Assembly (NCBI RefSeq): GCF_000744105.1
Contig: NZ_JQLH01000001.1
Location: forward strand, 2,604,001-2,668,000
Direction: 5' to 3'
Origin: Maribacter forsetii DSM 18668
GTDB lineage: Bacteria > Bacteroidota > Bacteroidia > Flavobacteriales > Flavobacteriaceae
DNA length: 64,000 nt
Positions 59,681-64,000 of the stretch are shown here, piece by piece. The notes beneath the pieces are model-generated. The model saw only the letters and a list, made by a program, of their open reading frames with translations, did not search any database and was not told the origin of the DNA. The position numbers and the translations under genes were made by a program. Every line of letters begins with the position of its first letter. The first letter of the stretch is position 1.

Positions 59681-60253
59681 TCAAAGCATTTTTTCTGGCA
59701 CAAAAACGGTATCAACCTCATGGATGATGCCGTTAGATTGATTAGAATCTGCAGTGGTAATAACTGCGCTGTTCCCAAATGTATCTGTAAGGACAATGTC
59801 TATACCTTTCATGGTTGCCGTTATTTTTTCTCCTTGAATAGTAGTAAACTTTGCAATACCGTTGCCTCTGCACATTGCCTTTAAAATTGTAGAAGCCGAT
59901 AATTTATCTGCTACAATGTGATAAGAAAGCATATCTCTCAATGTTTTTCTATTTTCAGGATCGTATAATTTATCGATAGTATTTTTTGATAGCTTTTCAA
60001 ATGCAAGGTTAGAAGGTGCAAAAACAGTAAATTCTCCTGTATAATCCAAGACCTTGTCCAAATTTGTAGCCCTTAGAGCATCTAGCAAAGAAGAATGATT
60101 AGCAAAAGATTCTGTTCGTTCTAAAATGGATTTTTCCGTCTTAATATTAGAGATAAGATTCTCGAATTTAAATTCAATTGCATTGTCCTGTGCATAGGCC
60201 TGAATCCCTAAAAATAGGGCGCACAGGGACACGAGGGATGTCCATTTTTTCAT
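59681..60253 (-). CDS. Secreted fasciclin (FAS1) domain protein
   Basis: A 190-residue protein with a signal peptide (LVSLCALFLGIQAYA). One FAS1 domain is recognised from SLLDALRATNLDKVLDYTGEF, TVFAPSNLAFEKL and the H2 block GIIHEVDTVFVPEKML. FAS1 domains mediate cell or surface adhesion. There is no lipobox; it is probably periplasmic or secreted. The terminal LPxMSSN-like sorting signals are not present. Confidence 0.9.
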   Translation of the reverse strand: MKKWTSLVSLCALFLGIQAYAQDNAIEFKFENLISNIKTEKSILERTESFANHSSLLDALRATNLDKVLDYTGEFTVFAPSNLAFEKLSKNTIDKLYDPENRKTLRDMLSYHIVADKLSASTILKAMCRGNGIAKFTTIQGEKITATMKGIDIVLTDTFGNSAVITTADSNQSNGIIHEVDTVFVPEKML

Positions 60254-60406
60254 GATAGTTGGTTCTTAAGGGGCAAATGTTCTAAAAATCGACAAACGGT
60301 TCGATTTCTTCGTCAAGATACAATTTGATGTGTTTGACACCTAGCCAAAATTATCAAATAGAATGATTTTAACATTTTATTAACTTTTAATTAAGTTGAA
60401 CAGAAT

Positions 60407-60436
60407 TTTGATGAAATCACTAATTAACTAACTTTG
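60407..60436 (+). promoter_or_regulatory. Promoter of the membrane hypothetical at 60460
   Basis: TTTG (60407-60410) and TAACTTTG (60429-60436) are 18 nt apart, close to the ideal Bacteroidota -33/-7 pair. The predicted start near 60443 gives a leader of about 17 nt. Confidence 0.68.
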
Positions 60437-60459
60437 AGTGTATTGCTAAAAAAAAGAAT

Positions 60460-61182
60460 ATGTTTCTACCTAAAACGAATATTGAACAAAAGCTATCTAA
60501 AGTTAGAAATAAGCAGGCTTCATCTGATGAGACAAGAATGAAAGAAGTCTATGGCATTCTTTCTAATCTTGATAATGAACTAGAAAGAATTGAAGATAAT
60601 ATTTCAACCAGCAAAGGTATTCCATTTAATAATTTCAATATTGACTTATTGGATAGTGGAAAGATTTATCACATTGACGAAATCAAACAAATTTGCATCG
60701 ATTATAGATTACGCTTTTTAGATACAAAATATTTTAAAGGACAAATTCCCGCAGAAGCGTTATCAAAAATTAAAACGCTAGAGAAAGAACATGAATTGGA
60801 AATAAAAACATTTAAAATAATAGCTCCCTCTAAACTTTTTAAACTAGAAGATAAAGATGATCCATTATTATTTGCTCCCATAGGTAATAAATATCACTAT
60901 TTAGTGCATCAATGGGGTAATGACCTGCACCCGTTACGCAAGTTATTAATGTGGCCATTTAAAAATATAGTTAATTTAGCCTTTATAGTATTTTTGTTGA
61001 GTTTTGCTATAACATTACTAATACCAGACGGACTCTTTTCAAAATCAAGCTCTAATGCTCAATTTTGGATATTGTTCTTTTTCATGTTCAAGTGTATGGC
61101 CTCAGTAGTAATATTTTACGGGTTTGCAATGGGCAAGAACTTTAATCCGGCTATTTGGAACAGTAAATATTTTAATAGCTAA
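60460..61182 (+). CDS. Hypothetical protein with coiled-coil-like N-terminus and two C-terminal membrane helices
   Basis: A 240-residue protein of no family I recognise. The first half is soluble, charged and helical (DETRMKEVYGILSNLDNELE). Residues about 170-230 contain two membrane helices (NLAFIVFLLSFAITLLIP; FWILFFFMFKCMASVVIFY). The large N-terminal part is predicted cytoplasmic. It has a good own promoter. Convergent with the next lipoprotein gene, two bases between stops. Confidence 0.65.
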   Translation: MFLPKTNIEQKLSKVRNKQASSDETRMKEVYGILSNLDNELERIEDNISTSKGIPFNNFNIDLLDSGKIYHIDEIKQICIDYRLRFLDTKYFKGQIPAEALSKIKTLEKEHELEIKTFKIIAPSKLFKLEDKDDPLLFAPIGNKYHYLVHQWGNDLHPLRKLLMWPFKNIVNLAFIVFLLSFAITLLIPDGLFSKSSSNAQFWILFFFMFKCMASVVIFYGFAMGKNFNPAIWNSKYFNS

Positions 61183-61184
61183 AT

Positions 61185-62309
61185 CTATTCTACAAAAATG
61201 GTTCTAGGCACTCCGTCTAAATCAATATTATCAATTAATTTAAAATCAGGAGCAGGAGTAATTCTTAGAATTCCCCCTTTATCTGTCTGCCCATTTTTCT
61301 CATAGCCTATTAGAACATAATTGTTCTTTTCATCGTACGCAATTGCAGATGTATTTGCTACACTATATTTCATATTTAACTCAGTCTCTGTCAAGAAATT
61401 TTCAAATAGATATACAACGGTACTATTCTTTTCAAAGTCGTAAATTGCCGGCACCTCTTCTATTTCTGCACTTGGCACGTTTTTTTGAAAATAAAACTTA
61501 CCGCTATTATCAATATAAAAATCTGTAGTTGTTATAAAACCCGGTTCCGTATTCTCACCATAAGTAGTGTATGATTTATCTAAAGTAATAGGGTCTATAA
61601 TAGTGTGTAATTCAGGATAGCTGATAATAATATCACCACTGCTATTGGTAAATAAACGTTGTGCATCTAATCCCAAATCCAATTCCATTAAAACTTCATT
61701 GGTATTCAGATCTATTGCAGATAAATGAAATTCATCTGTAATGAATTCGTTTATTGTTAATACAAATAATCTGTCAGTTGAAATAACTACATCAACAGGC
61801 TTCTTGTCCAAAGAAATTTCTGTTGGATCATTGACTGAACCAATAAGTGAATTTAGACGAACAACAAATTGATTATCCTTACCAAGCAACTCTCTCTCGT
61901 AAGCTACTGCCAACATTTCATTTGAATGAGCCATTGAAAGCACATTTATATCACACGCATTTATATCTTCAAAAAGTGATACCGATTCAGTAATAGAAGT
62001 TTCAGCATTATACCATTGTAATGTTGCCAGGCAATTGGTGGTAGCGTAATAACTTATATCTGTTGCTGTTTTATAAGTTATAGCGTTAGAAGGAATATCA
62101 GTAAATGAACTTAAGGTACTTTTTACTGCAAATTCTTCATTACCAGATCCCACAACAACCCCATTTAACAGATTGTTATTTTGAAGAAAAACAGTATAAT
62201 CAACTTGTACACTTGTTGCTACTTCTTCTTCAACTTGTTCAGAAGATTTTTCGCATGCAAAGAAACTAAAGGCCAGCGCAAAGCAGGCCACATATTTGTA
62301 GGTTTTCAT
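61185..62309 (-). CDS. Beta-propeller-like lipoprotein, function unknown
   Basis: A 374-residue lipoprotein (VACFALAFSFFACEKSSE). The mature part is beta-rich with repeated forms such as FVVRLNSLIGS, LSAIDLNTNEVLMELDL and GDIIISYPELHTIIDP, which suggest a propeller of about 40-residue blades. It ends without any enzyme motif. It is the second propeller-like lipoprotein of the window (the other at 28638-30302) but not obviously closely related. Function unknown. Confidence 0.68.
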   Translation of the reverse strand: MKTYKYVACFALAFSFFACEKSSEQVEEEVATSVQVDYTVFLQNNNLLNGVVVGSGNEEFAVKSTLSSFTDIPSNAITYKTATDISYYATTNCLATLQWYNAETSITESVSLFEDINACDINVLSMAHSNEMLAVAYERELLGKDNQFVVRLNSLIGSVNDPTEISLDKKPVDVVISTDRLFVLTINEFITDEFHLSAIDLNTNEVLMELDLGLDAQRLFTNSSGDIIISYPELHTIIDPITLDKSYTTYGENTEPGFITTTDFYIDNSGKFYFQKNVPSAEIEEVPAIYDFEKNSTVVYLFENFLTETELNMKYSVANTSAIAYDEKNNYVLIGYEKNGQTDKGGILRITPAPDFKLIDNIDLDGVPRTIFVE

Positions 62310-62341
62310 AAAACATCGATTTGGGTTAATCTATTCTATGC

Positions 62342-63964
62342 TTATTCAGCGTACATTTTGTTACGCTGATCTTTTAATGCCTTGTCAGACATATATTCAT
62401 CAAACGTTGAATACCTATCAATGTTGCCTTTAGGAGTTAATTCTATGATTCTATTTGCAACTGTTTGTGCAAACTCATGATCATGTGTTGTTAACATAAC
62501 AGTTCCCTTAAAGTTCTTAAGAGAGTTATTGAATGCCGTAATACTTTCTAAATCTAAGTGATTTGTAGGCTCATCTAACATCAATACATTTGCACGCAGT
62601 AACATCATTCTACTCAACATACAACGTACTTTCTCTCCTCCAGAAAGAACCGTACATTTTTTTAAGGCTTCTTCTCCACTAAATAGCATTTTACCCAAGA
62701 AACCACGTATGTAAACTTCTTCACGTTCTTCCTCGGTTTTGGCGTATTGGCGCAACCAATCTACTAAATTGATGTTACTTGTAAAAAAGTCTGAATTATC
62801 TGCTGGCAGATAAGATTGTGTGGTAGTAATACCCCACTGAAAAGTACCTTTATCTGCTTTTTTATTACCGTTTATAATATCATAGAACGCTGATGTGGCT
62901 CTAGAATCTCTTGAAATAATGGCAATTTTATCTCCTTTTGCCAAGTTGATGTTTACATTGTCGAATAATATGTCTCCTTCATCAGTTGAAGCGGAAAGTC
63001 CTTCTACATTCAATATTTGATCACCAGCTTCTCGCTCTCTATCAAATATAATTGCAGGATATCTACGGCTAGAGGGTTTAATATCATCTACCTTTAACTT
63101 AGACAACATCTTTTTACGAGAAGTTGCTTGCTTACTTTTTGCAACGTTTGCACTAAAACGAGCAATAAATTCTTGCAGTTCCTTTGCTTTTTCTTCCGCC
63201 TTCTTGTTTTGTTGTGCACGTTGACGAGCTGCTAATTGGCTACTCTCATACCAAAACGTATAGTTACCTGAATATAAATTCAATTTTCCGAAATCTATAT
63301 CGCCAATATCAGTACAAACCGTATCTAAGAAGTGACGGTCATGACTCACTACTATTACCGTATTTTCATAATCTGCCAAGAAATTCTCTAACCAACTAAT
63401 TGTTTCATAATCCAAGTCGTTGGTAGGCTCATCCATAATCAACACATCAGGATTTCCAAATAATGCCTGTGCCAAAAGCACACGTACTTTTAATTTAGAA
63501 TCTAACTCGGACATTAAAGTGAAATGCAAATCCGCGTTTATACCTAAGTTTGACAATAATGCAGCTGCGTTACTATCTGCGTTCCACCCGTTCATTTCTT
63601 CAAATTTCACCTGCAACTCCCCTATTCTATCTGCATTTTTATCATCGTAATCAGCATAAAGGGCATCTATCTCTTTTTTGATCTCATAAAGCGGTTTGTT
63701 ACCCATAACAACAGCTTCTAATACCGTAAAATCATCAGCAGAGTTATGATTCTGTTCTAATATGGACATTCTCTTACCTGGCTCTAAATGCACATGACCA
63801 GAAGTTGGGTCCATTTGCCCAGCTAGTATTTTCAAAAAAGTAGATTTACCGGCACCGTTAGCACCAATAATACCATAACAGTTACCTTGGGTAAAGGCAA
63901 CGTTTACTTCATCGAACAATACTCGTTTACCAAATTGGACAGAAAGATTAGAAACAGATAACAT
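62342..63964 (-). CDS. ABC-F family ATPase (YbiT-like) with degenerate second Walker A
   Basis: A 540-residue tandem-ABC protein. The first domain has Walker A IGANGAGKST (about 33-42) and Walker B LIMDEPTNDLD. The second has the ABC signature LSGGEKVRCMLS and Walker B LMLDEPTNHLD. A YbiT-like linker with RFSANVAKSKQATSRKK follows domain one. The expected second Walker A reads IISRDSRATSAFYDI (about 347-357), lacking the GxxGxGKS loop, so ATP binding by that half would be altered. ABC-F proteins act on ribosomes. No membrane domains are present. Confidence 0.88.
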   Translation of the reverse strand: MLSVSNLSVQFGKRVLFDEVNVAFTQGNCYGIIGANGAGKSTFLKILAGQMDPTSGHVHLEPGKRMSILEQNHNSADDFTVLEAVVMGNKPLYEIKKEIDALYADYDDKNADRIGELQVKFEEMNGWNADSNAAALLSNLGINADLHFTLMSELDSKLKVRVLLAQALFGNPDVLIMDEPTNDLDYETISWLENFLADYENTVIVVSHDRHFLDTVCTDIGDIDFGKLNLYSGNYTFWYESSQLAARQRAQQNKKAEEKAKELQEFIARFSANVAKSKQATSRKKMLSKLKVDDIKPSSRRYPAIIFDREREAGDQILNVEGLSASTDEGDILFDNVNINLAKGDKIAIISRDSRATSAFYDIINGNKKADKGTFQWGITTTQSYLPADNSDFFTSNINLVDWLRQYAKTEEEREEVYIRGFLGKMLFSGEEALKKCTVLSGGEKVRCMLSRMMLLRANVLMLDEPTNHLDLESITAFNNSLKNFKGTVMLTTHDHEFAQTVANRIIELTPKGNIDRYSTFDEYMSDKALKDQRNKMYAE

Positions 63965-63989
63965 AGAAACAAAATTTTAAAAATCCGTG

Positions 63990-63997
63990 CAAAAATA
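63990..63997 (-). promoter_or_regulatory. -7 promoter element of the ABC-F gene
   Basis: CAAAAATA reads TATTTTTG on the minus strand, matching TAnnTTTG, 25 nt before the ATG. The -33 region lies beyond the window. Confidence 0.4.
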
Positions 63998-64000
63998 CAG

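Noticed and set aside
1..64000. CRISPR array, tRNA, rRNA, IS element or attachment site
   Set aside because: No regularly spaced repeats, cloverleaf-like segments, transposase motifs or paired terminal repeats were seen; short tRNA-like folds cannot be fully excluded by eye.

Overview
The window looks like chromosomal DNA of a marine-type member of the Flavobacteriaceae (Bacteroidota). Supporting signs are low GC content, very few Shine-Dalgarno sequences, promoters with the Bacteroidota -7 element TAnnTTTG, many short-signal lipoproteins, and family-typical genes (fused branched-chain E1, DUF4252, TlpA-like lipoproteins, MutS2 without Smr). A Maribacter/Zobellia-like genus is a guess. I see no rRNA, tRNA, CRISPR array, insertion sequence or phage module, and no gene-free stretch longer than 300 bases.

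Layout. 1-5259 (minus strand): a compact type III polyketide locus: FAD oxidoreductase, methyltransferase, type III PKS, YX6K-type SDR, FabZ-like dehydratase, and a ketoacyl synthase cut by the window edge. 5341-8774: two envelope lipoproteins and the fused 2-oxoacid dehydrogenase E1. 8897-15014 (plus): 2OG-Fe(II) oxygenase, SUI1-like factor, DUF1835 protein, nucleoside phosphorylase, polyphosphate kinase and a periplasmic-binding-like protein without signal peptide. 15015-23851: response regulator, Ung, MutS2, DCC protein, AsmA/DUF748-like protein, dicarboxylate/amino-acid symporter, chorismate synthase and an LpxH-like phosphatase. 23855-37385: large FAD/Fe-S dehydrogenase, barrel protein, TlpA-like lipoprotein, beta-propeller lipoprotein, rhomboid, late acyltransferase, GlmM, ACP phosphodiesterase-like protein, gamma-glutamyltransferase and hypotheticals. 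37582-43029: GNAT, a LexA/CI-type autocleavable repressor facing a radical-SAM DNA-repair-associated gene pair, OsmC, and two paralogous membrane proteins. 43043-51029: sugar kinase, GyrI-like, hydrolase, ThuA, PanB, LspA, RluA and DUF4252. 51038-63964: DMT transporter, TPR-like protein, LeuA-LeuB, TlpA-like lipoprotein, PheT, fasciclin protein, hypotheticals and an ABC-F protein.

Two systems stand out. First, the locus at 1-5259 has the parts to make a dedicated acyl chain (KAS, dehydratase, enoyl-reductase-like SDR), extend and cyclise it (type III PKS), then methylate and oxidise the ring. A phenolic lipid or quinone is the natural inference. Second, at 38017-41170 a repressor with a LexA-type Ala-Gly cleavage site and Ser/Lys dyad is divergent from radical-SAM/TIGR03915-type repair genes. 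The spacer holds three (perhaps four) 11-bp GGATTATNTCC-like boxes placed on both promoters, which suggests a small damage-responsive circuit separate from classical SOS.

Starts were trimmed to the first ATG that fits the family, signal peptide or promoter. A few genes appear to use GTG or TTG. Functions are inferred from recognised motifs only; no database search was possible.
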